A stretch of 64,000 nucleotides of DNA, taken from NCBI GenBank assembly GCA_963969345.1, contig OZ017767.1, positions 4,740,739 through 4,804,738 on the forward strand, given 5' to 3'. The translations under genes and the position numbers were made by a program. Below are positions 10,547 to 21,825 of the stretch, in pieces (position 1 is the first letter of the stretch; the number at the start of each line of letters is the position of its first letter). Under the pieces are notes generated by a model. The model was not told the DNA's origin. It worked only from the letters and a program-made list of their open reading frames with translations, and did no database searches. This DNA is from Turbatrix aceti (Eukaryota > Nematoda > Chromadorea > Rhabditida > Panagrolaimidae).

Positions 10547-13287
10547 TTAGTTGAGCTTCTTGGACGGGAATTGCGGCGATTCCCGGGCTGTAGCAACGTC
10601 GACAACGACAGCAGCGCGATCCTCTGTGTTCCTGATGATTGCTTTCCTGTCCTTGAGCGCCTGCTTCACGGCGTCCCATACGGACACAAAGAGAAAGCGC
10701 TTTGGGACAAGATCGTGAAAATTGGTCAGCTCAAAGAGCTGTCTGATGCTGACTGAAAGAAGCCAAGTGAGTGGGCCCAATCGAATCACGCTTGCCTACC
10801 CTTGCACGCAGCGTAGTACACCGTGAGATTGAGCGCGCCAAACTCACGGAACACCTGACGCAGCGCGTCGAGGCCCATGAGATCGATGTAACCGAACGCG
10901 GAGCAATCGACGATGATGTGCGTGAGTTGCACGGTCTCAGGCGTTTCCTCGTCTTGCATGACTTTTTCGGTTTTCGAAGGCTTTTCCTGCATGCGTGCAT
11001 TTCGGAATACAACTTCTGCAATGAAAAAATTCACAAAATTGAAAAATAAATGCACAGGTACAGTACAAAACTATTTACTCACCGAATTCATCGGGATGCT
11101 TGCCTTCCTCGTCTTTGCCCGGTGTTGTGAGAGGCGTGGCCTCTGTGCCCTTCTTCTTCTCCGAAAGAGAAGTAAGCTTCGGTTTCAACTTGTGAGCAAT
11201 CGTTTTTTCGGCTTTTTTGTTGACCGCGACTGCCATGGACAGGGGCTGGATGCCGAGCTGAGCACGAATGCGACAGAGGAAGAGTTCTGCGTTGGCGAAG
11301 TAAAGCGGTGCGTCGAAGCGATACACGATAACACCGGGCACATCTTCGACTGCACGGTAGTGGTTCATGCCTGTGAAGTCGCAAGTGTTGGGGATGCGAC
11401 CCAGAAACGACGATTCAGGCCACTGCGAACGCAGAACGACGGTCAGGAGTGCAAATGTCACGCCGACGACGAGGCCGTAGTTGACGTTGATGAGGATGAC
11501 CGCAAGAAAAGTGACCAGCCAAATAAACTGAAAAAATGGGTTCCGCTTTTTTTGTATTTTGAAATGTTATTTACAAAATCAATGATGCTCTGGTGAAAGA
11601 CGGCGAAAGAATCTTTAATCTGGAAGATGAGGTCTTTGAGAGCAACGACGACAATGCACGAGAGCACGGGCTGCGGCAGAAAGTAGAAACAAAATGAGAG
11701 TCCGTAGACCACGCAGAGAAGGACGATGGCGCAGACGATGGTGCTCATCTGACTCTTCGTCCCGAGTTTGACCTGAGTCATGGTGCGGCTGAGCGAAGCG
11801 CCACCTGCGAAGCAACCGAAGCAGGCGCCGATGGAGTTCATCATGCCCAGGGCGAGCCATTCCTGGTTGGGGTCGATGGTGTAATCGAGCTTCTTCGATA
11901 TGAGCTTGGCGAGCGCGATGTGGATGACAAAGCTTACAATCGCGATGGGAAACGCGTTGCCAAGGATGCTGCTTGCGTGCCGCATGCTCGGCAGGAAGGG
12001 CGTGTACATGCCAGAGTTGACTTCGCCCACAAACTTGAGTCCAAAGTCAAACTCCGTGTCGTGGGCTGCGTAGGTGAAGAGGGTGCTGAAGATGACGACC
12101 AGCAACTCCATGGGGATTTTGACCCGAATCCATTTGCTGAACGCTTTGTCCAGGAACTCCTTCGAAAAAAGCAGCAGGAAGATGCAGATCGCCGAGCACA
12201 GCGTCGGTGCCAGCTGGAATTCGTTGATGTTCGAGAAGAAACAGATGTAAAACTTGACAATGCCATTTGGCACCGATGTGGGTGGCAAGTTGGGTATGCC
12301 GGTCATTGACTTGAGCTGCGACGTGAGAACGTGGATTGCGGCACCCGAGGTCAGACCCTAAAATCAGAAAGGAAATTGAAAAAAAAAGAGTTGAGGTGTC
12401 AAACAAACCTGCACAAGCTGATCCGAGAGCCACACGGCCAGCAAACCAGCGTTGAGGAGTCCCATCAAGATCTGGAGCAGGCCGACAACCAGCGTGACAC
12501 ATGCGACGATCTCAAGGACTAGCAGGAAATCCGTTTCTCCCTGATGGTTCGCGTCCGCGCAGCAGACCTGCGGCGGAGGCAGGTACGTGCCAAAACCACC
12601 CGCGTTAATCTGTGGGACGCTGGTCATCTGCTCGACAACGTTGCCGACCATGAGAGCCACGATGGCGAAGCTGCCGGGCGAGACGTGTCTCGACGTGCCC
12701 AGACATGCGTAGATGATAGGTTCAATGATCGACGTATAAATGCCAAAGACCGGCGGCAGACCGACCAGAAAGCCGTACGCCAGGCCCTGCGGAATCGACA
12801 TCACCGAGACCATGAGTCCACCCACAAAGTCGACAAAGAAGTCGGACCTGAAGTTGTACGACGGCAGCCATTCAATAATCGGCACCCTGTTCTTGACGAA
12901 GTTGAACCAGTCGCCTTTCCGCCAGCTCCGCACCTGGCTGAAACAGCCCTCGACCACCCGCACCTGGGAAAAGCTTGCTCTGCGGAAGCCGTACTTCTTG
13001 TCGAACTGCTCCTGGTTCACGACCTCGCCTGCGTCGAGAGTGTCGAGGGGCGACATTTGTTGCTGCGCGGTGTCGACCGGGGTGTTCATTATCCGAACGT
13101 CCGCTGGCTCAGACTGCGTGTCCTGCTCATTCATGAAGGACGTGAGGTCGAGAACCTTGCCATTTGGCTCGGGATGCCAGTTATCCTGCCGAGGCGACTT
13201 GAGCGAGCTAGTGTTGGTGTCGAAGGAGGCGAGCACGAGCGAGGACTTGGCCGTCTGCTCCTTGGACGAGCCGTTCTCACCAGACAT
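10547..13287 (-). CDS. SLC26/SulP anion transporter with STAS domain
   Basis: Read from 13287 down, exons are 12409-13287, 11575-12357, 11083-11527, 10800-11015 and 10547-10752, giving 842 residues. A polar N-terminal region of about 130 residues is followed by the SLC26 core (SIPQGLAYGFLVGLPPVFGIYTS, shown here only in part as the sulphate-transporter signature region), many hydrophobic segments, the GGASLSRTM motif, and a C-terminal STAS domain (VIVYRFDAPLYFANAELF, then IIVDCSAFGYIDLMGLDAL) interrupted by a Lys/Thr-rich insert. The family exchanges sulphate, chloride, bicarbonate or oxalate across the plasma membrane; the substrate cannot be set from sequence by eye. The gene is convergent with the protease, their stop codons only about 50 bp apart, and divergent from the microprotein at 13475. 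Confidence 0.93.
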
Positions 13288-13474
13288 TTCTCAGAACGTT
13301 TACACCAAGCTCTGGATCATGCCATGTCACAGCGGGCGTGAGAAATGCGGAAATTTGCATGAAAATGCACACGGGGACAGTACTTAAACTGATTTCCCAT
13401 CAGCAGAGGCGTCGGTCCGTCCGCGATTGTTCTGTCTTTTTTCGAGTGCTCTCTTTGTGTCCTCTGAAGCTGTC

Positions 13475-13659
13475 ATGGAGCCCTCTGCGTACCTTCCCGC
13501 CGTAAGTTTTCTTGCTTGTGCGCGGTGATACGGCAACATCCTTATGTCTTGCAGATTGAGCAGAAGAAGCCTGCCCCCAAGGGCTACGCCGACACCTACG
13601 GCGCAGACAAGCACGTCGACAAGTACAAGCAGGAGCAGTACTTCGTCCGTGAACAGTGA
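13475..13659 (+). CDS. 43-residue lysine/tyrosine-rich microprotein
   Basis: Two exons, 13475-13501 and 13555-13659, join across a 53-nt intron with a clean GTAAGT donor and tcttgcag acceptor. The product starts MEPSAYLPAIEQKKPAPKGY and ends KQEQYFVREQ. It has no signal peptide or membrane segment. Codon choice in the second exon is almost entirely C- or G-ending (AAG, TAC, GAC, GCC, CAG), as in strongly expressed genes. The start lies 187 bp from the SLC26 start on the other strand, so the two may share a promoter. I do not recognise the family. The intron and codon bias argue that it is real in spite of its size. Confidence 0.6.
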
Positions 13660-14596
13660 CAAGTGAACCTCGCGATGCTACCGGCAGAGACTCGTCCCTC
13701 TTCTGGCTTTTTCTTCTCTTGCTGTCTTTCATAAAGCGCCTGACAACTTTTTTATGGCCTCGGCGGGAGATGCGTTGAATGGGACCTGGTGCGTTGATCA
13801 AACACCCGTCTTGTGTTTGTTTGTTGACGCGGTGCTGCTGTTTTTGGAAGATTGCGGGTTGCCCGGGGCCCTGGCGGCACGTCGTGTCCTTCTTTGTCTG
13901 CCCGGCATGCGGGCGGCGCGTGTGAGAGCATTGTCCTTCGACCTGTATCAGGCCGGACGAAACCGGTTGCGCGCACGTAGTTGGAAAAAGCGGTGAAGTC
14001 GTTCGCCGAGCAGCGGTGTCGTTTCCGCGGGATTCCAATAAATATGATTCTATGACGCAGCCAGGCCCTTTGTTGGATCCGATCATGTATTGTGCCCGGG
14101 CACCTTGCATGGCCTACACTTCTTTCTACAAAGATCCAAAGCGCGTCTGCAAGCAGCGATGACGCATTCAAGAGGGCGGCACCTGGTTTAGGCGGTGCTT
14201 GGCGGGAGAAGGGGACTAGACGTTCACCGTGCACAGTCGTGGTTTGAGTCCTCGGGCCCGACGGTCATCAGTCATTCCTTCTGGAGTTTGAACCACTCGG
14301 GGCGTCGCTCGATTCAAGGCCCCGCAGGTTATTGATGCCAGCGAGCGATACGGCCGTCGTTCTGCCTTCTTCCCGTAAATAAAATTGCAGTTTTTCTGCA
14401 GCAAGAACAACATTCGGTTGTCTTGTCTCGCTAGAAGATGCACGGGCCATGAACTGCGTCCTCTGGGCATGTGTATCTTTGCGTTGATTTCCGGTGTAAA
14501 AATGGCGATGACGGAAACGCGACCTTGAAGCCTACGAACTTACGTTCACTCAAAATCTCTCTTCCCCAAAACTAAACCGGCCCATAATTCCAGAAA
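13660..14596. other. intergenic, no gene recognised
   Basis: Open frames on both strands overlap and look random. The first 100 nt are likely 3' UTR of the microprotein (CATAAA near 13731). Confidence 0.4.
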
Positions 14597-16680
14597 ATGA
14601 CCCCTCTCCTGCACGTTTTGTCGATAGTCGTCCTGCTCGGCAGCCTACCCCAACAAACTGACACCGTGGGTTTTTTTCTATTCCGTCTTCTAGTGCCAAC
14701 GACAAATTTCATTTCAGTGTGCCGCAAGCGGCGTCTGCGGCTTGTCGCCGTACTGTTACGGCTCGTACCCCGGCTACGGCAGCTACGGCGGCGGCTACAG
14801 CAGCGGTGGCGGCGGCGGTAGCTATGGCGGTGGATGCTCGAGCTGCTGCTCAGGCGGCTGCGGAGGAGGCTATGGCTGCGGCAGCTACGGCTGCTACCGG
14901 ATGCGTGCCCGTGCGAGCAACAACTTCAAGCCGCAGAACGAGCGAGGAGACGCCATGCTCCGAGCTCTCGAGAAAGCCGCCCGCACGACGCAGGCTGACG
15001 ACGCCAGCGCTCACAAGCGACTGCCCGAGTTCACCGAGGTGGACGAGCTGGAATTCGCTTCGCCGACCGCTGCCAAGATTCGACGAAACCCGCAGTCGCT
15101 CCTGGTAAGTTTCCGTTTTTCCCTTCCCCGGCACGCACGCTTCAGCGATGAACAAATGATTTTTACAAGAAAGTCAAGTTACACATACGTAGCCAAGATG
15201 CCCGCTTAGCGAGAGCGCAGGGTGTAGCCACGGCCTTCGAAGGCCTTGAAGTTGGAGCCTCCGCCAGAGTTCTTCTCGGCAAGCTCCTTTTCGACGAACG
15301 CGCGGTTCTTGTAGTTGTAGCGAGGGAAGACCAGGTGCCCGGGTTTGTAGTCGTTCTGGGGCACGAGAGGGCCGAGTTCGTAGACACCACTGTCGTCGGC
15401 GGACTCACTTACGAGCGGGGTACGGGAGCCGCGCTTGGTGGCCTTGCCGTCGAGGCGCTGCCCACTACCGGAGAATATGGCCTGCTTCGCGTTCACGAGA
15501 CGCGGCTGCGGGGCTTCGGGCATCTCCGTGCGCTGGGGCTGCTCGACGTAGCCTTCGGGCGCGTCGAACTCAACGTTGACGTCGCACTCGATGATGGTGA
15601 CCGCGTTGCCGGGACGGACTTCGATGAGCTTGAACGCGAGCACCTGGTCGTTGTACTCGACGGCGATGACGTCACCCTTCGTCAGGCACGCAAACTTGCG
15701 CAATTCGATTTCCAGCATCGCGCGGGGATTCGTGATTTGGAGGAAATCCGTCGACATCGGCTTGAACTTGGCGTACGTCGCGGGGGGCAGGTTCACGTAG
15801 TGCAGCGAGACAATGCTGCCCGACGACAGGGACAGCTGCCGCATCATCTGCAACGCAACGCAGGGCTTAGTTAGGGCTAAGAAAGAACATTGCACTCACC
15901 CATTCCGGGAGGTAGCATCGGCCTTCCTCCGACGAAAACTCCAGGACGCCGCAGTGGGTGAGGCGCTGAGTCTCGGGGTTAATGATTTTGAAGAGCAGTG
16001 GGTACTGGATGTTAAGGCGGATCAGGTTGTCGAGCACCGAGTTGGGCAAAAGGATCTGTAATTTGCGCACGCTTACATTGAGCCCAAATTTGCGCATGTT
16101 TCAAACTAACCTTGCCGCCATAGTTCACTTCCTTGACCTTGGAGTTGTCTACGGCGTTCGAAAGAGTCACCGGAAAGCAGCGAAGCTTCGCCTCGTAATC
16201 AGCTGCGTTGGGGAGGAAGCGGCTCAAAAACATGGTGCTGAAAAAACAATCATTTCAGAACCCGAACAGAGCCTTCTACGAGTGCTGCCAGGATCGCCGC
16301 CTGCCCGACGCGTGTCTGCAGAAGTGCAACTACAACGCCTACAACAAAGACGCCGTATGTGTTTTCTTGCCTCTATCCAATCCCCCAACACGACTTTTCA
16401 GTTGACGCGGATGTACTTCAAGCAGGACGCGTGCCCGTTCGAGGCCATGCGCGAGTTGCAATTCTGCGCAGCCCAGGGCGGTGATCACCGAGAGTGCTGC
16501 GCGAGAAACGGCCTCACAACCACGATCGCGGGTGCCAAGTGCCTCATGTTCTGCGACCAACGGCCGGGCCAGATCACACAGCTCGACATGTCCTATGTGC
16601 CGTGCTTTGATCGCTTCGAGAACATGAAATCATGCTTCTGGAACCACCTGACTCGCTTCCGTCACGTCACGCGTTCGTAG
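14597..16680 (+). CDS. secreted Gly/Cys-rich DB-module protein
   Basis: Exons 14597-14665, 14718-15104, 16259-16354 and 16402-16680 give 276 residues. A signal peptide (LLHVLSIVVLLGS) is followed by a Gly/Tyr/Ser/Cys-rich block (GGGYSSGGGGGSYGGGCSSC), an ARASNNFKPQNERGDA linker, and a DB module (nematode domain of 12 or so conserved Cys): FYECCQDRRLPDACLQKC, CPFEAMRELQFCAAQGGDH, CCARNG, CLMFCDQRPGQ, and PCFDRFENMKSCFW. DB proteins are secreted and nematode-specific; their role is not settled. The third intron-exon step spans 15105-16258 and contains the whole UFD1 gene on the other strand. The join across it is phase 0 and links NPQSLL to NPNRAFYECC. AATAAA at 16817-16822. A ttccag acceptor lies 4 nt before the ATG. 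Confidence 0.85.
15206..16233 (-). CDS. ufd-1: UFD1 ubiquitin fusion degradation protein
   Basis: Read from 16233 down, exons 16111-16233, 15900-16055 and 15206-15847 give 306 residues, the family's normal length. The N-terminal double-psi barrel (YEAKLRCFPVTLSN, GGKILLPNSVLDNLIRLNI, THCGVLEFSSEEGRCYLPEW, then LSSGSIVSLHYVNLPPATYAKFKP in part) is complete, including NPRAMLEIELRKFACLTKGD. UFD1 pairs with NPL4 and CDC-48/p97 to extract ubiquitylated proteins from membranes, chromatin and complexes. The gene lies entirely inside one intron of the DB-module gene, antisense to it. TTTTTTCAG ends 4 nt before the ATG, a strong trans-splice acceptor. No clear AATAAA follows the stop before the host exon. 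Confidence 0.95.
16238..16246 (-). promoter_or_regulatory. trans-splice acceptor of UFD1
   Basis: TTTTTTCAG on the minus strand leaves only CACC before the UFD1 ATG. On the plus strand the host gene's acceptor (catttcag) ends at 16258, so two opposite-strand 3' splice sites lie within about 20 bp. Confidence 0.6.
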
Positions 16681-17342
16681 ACTGCCTGCAGAGTTACTGA
16701 CTCGTTCGTCTACGCACTCCCATGTCCCTTTCCTGTCCATCGTGATTTAATTAATCTCTGTAACCCTCGTTTCCGAGTTCTGCTGCCTATTTTTGTACCC
16801 TGCCCCAGCAACGATTAATAAATTGTAAACACTGCCAATACCGCGTGACTACGAAGAACACCCTAGTCAATTCTTATCAGACAGTGTAGAATCCACAAAA
16901 TGCGCACTTTGATCGTCGTACCGCCTGGGACAGATAAGACTCATCACCGTGACTGGTGGTGACGTGTTATTTCCTCTCAACTAACTCAGTCGGTGTTTTT
17001 TACCGACCTGAAACATTGAAAACTTGTTTCTTTTTCTTCGACCGCCAATTTTTTGCGCGTTCAATTATTTCTCGAGTCCAGGTGTTTTTTTCCAACGCGC
17101 CCTAGCACATCACAGGCTACAAATTGCATTACCGCTACACTAGGCACCGCTAAAAGCACCAACTACCAGCCTAGCAGGAGGCAGACAAACTGGTTCGTGC
17201 AGCGCGTCTCCTATGTAAACAGGCGCTCTGTTCTGTGCGTGACTTACCTTTCACCCCATCAACCCTATCGATCTCCCGTTCTGGCACTGACATTTCCTGT
17301 GGGGTCTTAATTTACACTCCTCGTTCATTCGAGGTCTGCGAT
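16681..17342. other. intergenic between DB gene and first DGAT2
   Basis: Holds the DB gene 3' UTR with AATAAA at 16817 and the upstream region of the acyltransferase. No other gene seen. Confidence 0.4.
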
Positions 17343-18440
17343 ATGGCGACTACGCCGGACGACAGGAGGTCCTCGCTAGTCACGACAATATCCCTATGGG
17401 TGTCGGCAGTGTGCATCGGGGTCCTGCCCTTCGCGTCGTGCGGCTTCTGCCTCTTCGTGCTGTTCTATCCTCCTTTGTGGCCTCTAGCAGGCATCTACCT
17501 GCTCTGGTACATCTACGACAGGGAAACGCCATGGCGCAGTTCTCAGCCGAAAGCATGGATTCGTTCGTTGCCAATTTGGCACCACGCAGCCAGGTACTTT
17601 GACTGCGAGTGGGTTACGACCAGCCATCTGCCTCCAGACCAGAACTACGTGATCGCCAGTCATCCCCACGGCTGCTTCGGGGTTTCTACGATCCTAAACT
17701 TCGCTACTGACGGAACGGGTCTGTCAAAAACCTTCCCAGGCCTGGATTTTCGAGTCGTGACGCTGCCTATCAATTTCTCCTTTCCAATCCATCGAGACAT
17801 TTTCGTCCGTCTCGGCTTCGTCCCTAGCGACTCGGAATCCATATCCCATTGTCTCAAGCGCGAATCCAGCACTGCAGTGGTGATAGTTCCCGGAGGCGCT
17901 GAAGAATCGCTGGATGCCCACGCGGAAAACTACGATTTGACCCTCAAAAACAGACGGGGCTTCGTTCGTCTCGCCATTCAACATGGGTAAGTCCTCCTAA
18001 TTCGACCAGAAGGCAACCAATTTCTTTTAGAGCAAGTCTCGTGCCGGTGTACACATTCGGTGAGACCAGTCTCTACCGGCAGCTGCCAAACAAGCGAGGC
18101 AGCGTCGTCAGAACTGTGCAAAAAGCCATAAAAGCTAAAACTGGCATCGCGCCCATCCTAATCAACGGCAGAGGCATAATTGGCGACTGGTTTGGCATTC
18201 TGCCGTACAAAAAGAAGCTCACTACAGTCGGTAAGTCTATTAGTTTTACAATTCAACGCTTGAGCCTAACTTAAACAATTTTCAGTTGGTTCACCGATCC
18301 CTACGACCAGAAACCCCGATCCGACGAAGGAGGAGATCGGAAGAGTCCATGCCCAGTACCTCCAAGCCCTCAGCGATCTCTTCGAACAGAACAAGCAGCG
18401 ATGCGGAGTGCCAGCAGACGCTCATCTGAGGTTCGTCTAA
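17343..18440 (+). CDS. DGAT2/MOGAT-family acyltransferase, copy 1
   Basis: Exons 17343-17986, 18031-18230 and 18286-18440 give 332 residues. Features: two adjacent N-terminal hydrophobic segments, LLWYIYDRETPWRSS, the active-site HPHG within VIASHPHGCFG, FPGLDFRVVTLPINF, VPGGAEESLD, and RRGFVRLAIQHGASLVPVYTFGE. The family moves an acyl chain from acyl-CoA to mono- or diacylglycerol (or wax alcohol) in the ER and lipid-droplet membrane. This copy is the most diverged of the three. It lacks the intron that copies 2 and 3 have after the LLRG/LLQG position and has its own intron at QHG, while the last intron (VG) is shared. Its C-terminus also differs from the KDVKLNI tail of the others. Confidence 0.9.
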
Positions 18441-18815
18441 CAAGTAAGTCCACGTGTACTCACTCGAGATTTCATAACATGTGTATTGTCATCGCGTATT
18501 ATCAGTATTAGTATCAGTTCGCGTAAATTGTACATAAAAACATATTTTGTATGACCAAGAGCACATAAAATGAAGTCAATCAGACACATAAATTGGCCAT
18601 CATGAGCAAGCTCAAATAATTATAGTCATCCAGAGCACACACAAGCACAACACACGCTCACCAAACGATCGCAACAACACCACAGATCGATGTTGTCCGC
18701 GATCGATGGGTACGGGAAGCCGTTGCGCACCTGGCAACACAAATTGTAGTCTAGCGAAACATATAAGGAGCGCTACGTCATTCAACAAAAAACAAAAATC
18801 TAACCAACTACCCCT
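18441..18815. other. spacer between DGAT2 copies 1 and 2
   Basis: Intergenic. A TATAAG element at 18762-18767 stands about 50 nt before the ATG of copy 2. Confidence 0.5.
18762..18767 (+). promoter_or_regulatory. TATA-like element of DGAT2 copy 2
   Basis: TATAAG 49-54 nt before ATG 18816, a usual TATA spacing if transcription starts near 18793. It supports the start at 18816 over the internal ATG near 18891. Confidence 0.35.
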
Positions 18816-19944
18816 ATGATTACGATGCTTTGTCTGCCGTCGTCGTTTAGGGCCCGCACCTGGGCCCTCGTGGAGCGGCTCATCACGAAGATGGCCGCCA
18901 GCATCTACATCTTCATGTTCGTCTTCTGGCCGTTCATCGCGTACAGTTTCTTTCTGCTGCTCTTCATACCAGTGCTCAACGTCATTCCTCTCGTCTACCT
19001 GGCTTGGTGGTGGTACGACCGGGACACCCCCCGGCGAGGAGCCCGTCTCAACAAGGCCCTTCGCGACACCTGGGTCACGAGGTACATCGCCCGCTACTTC
19101 GACGCTGAGCTCATCAAGACCGCCGATCTGCCTCCAAACCGAAACTACATCATCGGAGCGCATCCCCACGGCGTGCTCTGTTTCGGCACCCAGATAAATC
19201 TCGCTTCTGACTCAACAGGCTTCGACAAGCTCTTCCCCGGTCTCGAGCCGTACATTGTTACCCTGCCTATTCAGTACCGTTTCCCTTTTCGACGAGAGTA
19301 CATTCTTCTTCGAGGTAAGCTGGGTCACAGTCAGAGGACAGCACAACAGCGTGACTCTTTCAGGCATCATCTCGAGCGACGTCGACTCCATCTTGTACGT
19401 CCTAAACAAGAAAAAGGCGGGCCAACTTGTCGTCCTCATTCCCGGAGGTGCAGAAGAAGCCCTCGACTCGCATCCTGACAACTGGGACCTCACGCTCAAC
19501 CACCGCAAGGGCTTCATCAAGCTCGCCATGATGACCAATACCGTCGTTGTGCCGTGCTACCACTTCGGCGAGAACCAGACGTACCACCAGGTGAGCAACC
19601 CTCGAGGAACGCTTCTCCGCCGCATCCAGAGCGCCATAAAAGAAATCGTCACCATCTCGCCTTGCATCTTCTCGGGCGTCGGCTTCTTCAACGAGAATTT
19701 TGGCCTCCTGCCGATGCAGACCAAGATCACGACAGTCGGTGAGTGCATGGAACCTAAGGAGATCGAAAGGGACAAAAAATGATTTTCAGTAGGTGCACCC
19801 CTCGATTTTGGCTACAACCCGAAGCCGACCCGCGAGGAAGTGACTGCAGCCCATCAGAAGTACGTCGACGCACTCGTAGACCTGTTCGAGACGCACAAGG
19901 AAAAATGCGGCATCGCCAAAGACGTCAAACTCAACATTGTCTAG
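18816..19944 (+). CDS. DGAT2/MOGAT-family acyltransferase, copy 2
   Basis: Exons 18816-19314, 19364-19738 and 19790-19944 give 342 residues. It has the membrane hairpin (IYIFMFVFWPFIAYSFFLLL), WWWYDRDTPRRGAR, active-site HPHG (IIGAHPHGVLCFGTQ), FPGLEPYIVTLPIQ, IPGGAEEALDSHP and CYHFGENQTYHQ. It is very like copy 3, with the same three-exon plan and the same C-terminal KDVKLNI. The N-terminus is about 18 residues longer than copy 3 if ATG 18816 is used. AATAAA at 20127-20132. Product assignment between diacylglycerol, monoacylglycerol and wax acyltransferase is open. Confidence 0.92.
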
Positions 19945-20388
19945 TTCACCATTTTTTACGACGTACGATGCGTGCATCGCGCTGTTTACGTTTGTTTTCT
20001 CACCACAACTCGCTCAGAAATCACACGGATCTCCCGTTATCACGGAATGCACGTGAGTCCTATCACGACCCCGGCTTTCCCGTCTATGACGCGTCATTTA
20101 TTTCCTTTTCTTGTAATCGTTGTTGCAATAAACTACGTACAAAAATTGCCCCGGCAGGGAGATTTTGTGCTCTGATTAGGCGACCGCAAAAGTCAGTGCA
20201 TGCGCGCATGATCGATCGATCGCCAGCTGATGATGCCCGCCCAATTTGACGTGGTTAATCAGTGAAAGTAGCAGCAGCTGCCGGTACACAATCTGTAGTC
20301 CGATCTTGGTGGGTGGAGGGAAGAAACATAGATTGCGCAAGCCAAAACCGCAAAACGCGCAGTCTGATCAGTCAGTCATCGTCGCAGC
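19945..20388. other. spacer between DGAT2 copies 2 and 3
   Basis: 3' UTR of copy 2 to about 20150, then a short GATC repeat (gatcgatcgatcg near 20210). No gene seen. Confidence 0.4.
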
Positions 20389-21509
20389 ATGAAGCAGCTC
20401 GCAGAACGATCTGCCATCGCCTTCAGCGTCTTCGCCTTTGCCCTGTGGCCGGCGTGGACGTTCAGCATCTTCGTCTTCCTCTTCGTGCCCTTGCTATGGC
20501 CCATCCCGTTGCTCTACGTCGCCTGGTGGTGGTACGACCGTGAAACGCCCCGTCGCGGTGCCCGACTCGTCAAGTACTTCCGCGACAACCTCTACACAAC
20601 GTACATGGCCAGGTATTTCAACTCAGAGCTCATCAAGACCGCCGATCTGCCCCCTGACCGGAACTACATCATCGGCTCGCATCCCCATGGCATCTTTTGC
20701 TTCGGCACGCAGGTCAACCTCGCTTCCGACGCCACTGGCTTCGACAAGCTCTTCCCGGGTATCAATCCACACGTCGTCACCCTGCCCATCCAGTTTTGCT
20801 TCCCTTTCAAGCGAGATTACTGTCTTTTGCAGGGTAAGTTCGTTAAATCATCGTAAAAAAGTATCCGTTCGGCAACTGATGTAATTTGGGTCAAAAACAT
20901 AATTCCTAACAAAAACTATTTCAGGATTGATCTCAAGCGACGCAGAAGCCATCCGCTACGTGCTAACATCGAAAAAGCAGGGCAACGCGGTCATCATAGT
21001 GCCAGGAGGCGCGGAAGAAGCCCTCGACTCGCACCCGGATAACTGGGATCTCACACTCAACCACCGCAAGGGTTTCATCAAGATGGCCATTACGACCGGT
21101 GCAATGCTAGTTCCCTGCTACCACTTTGGCGAAAACAACACCTACCACCAACTGGAAAACAAGCGAGGAACACTCATCAGAAAAATTCAGACAGTCATAA
21201 AAAACACAATCTCATTTTCGCCGTGCGTCTTCTCGGGAGTCGGGTTGTTCAATGATTACTTTGGCATGCTCCCAATTCCTACAAAGCTTACAACCGTCGG
21301 TAAGTGTTCTACCGCTCGCTCTGTCCTCTCTAGATTAGAATACCAAAATTTCAGTAGGAGCGCCGATCGACGTCGGCTTCAACACGAACCCGACTCGCGA
21401 AGAAGTGGCTGCAGCCCACAAAAAGTACGTCGATGCCCTCGTCGACCTCTTTGATGCTCACAAGGTAAAATGCGGAATTGCAAAAGACGTCAAGCTCAAC
21501 ATTCTCTAA
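20389..21509 (+). CDS. DGAT2/MOGAT-family acyltransferase, copy 3
   Basis: Exons 20389-20833, 20925-21299 and 21355-21509 give 324 residues. It opens MKQLAERSAIAFSVFAFALW into the membrane hairpin and keeps WWWYDRETPRRGARL, HPHG in IIGSHPHGIFCFGTQ, VPGGAEEALDSHPDNWDL and the KDVKLNIL end. The second and third exons have exactly the same lengths as in copy 2 (375 and 155 nt), showing a recent tandem duplication. Poly(A) signal AATAAA at 21563-21568. Same reaction class as its neighbours: acyl-CoA-dependent acylation of glycerides at the ER. Confidence 0.92.
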
Positions 21510-21825
21510 GCTAGCGTGACTTCAAAAGTTGTAAACGTGTAATAACGAAACACTATCGACATAATAAATGAAAGCGAATAAACACCTGAACAAACCTGGA
21601 AGTGGGATGAAGAGTAATTAGTTACACACCGTATAACGAGAAGTACAGTACACGATGGATACAAGCGAAATAAGTTACAACAACTTTGAAACAAAAGACG
21701 AACTCGGCGTGGAATCATCATTTTTTAGAAAATCATAAAATTTGGCAAAGTGTCCCGAATATAGTCGCTCATTTGGCTAAAAATGATTTTGCCCGCGATT
21801 GTTTTGTTGGATTCTTCTTTTCGTC
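21510..21825. other. intergenic, 3' UTR of DGAT2 copy 3 and TSR2 promoter
   Basis: AT-rich; two AATAAA hexamers near 21563 and 21577. No gene seen. Confidence 0.4.

Noticed and set aside
14216..14340. Possible tRNA-like T arm (gtttgagtcctc)
   Set aside because: No acceptor or anticodon stems could be paired around it.
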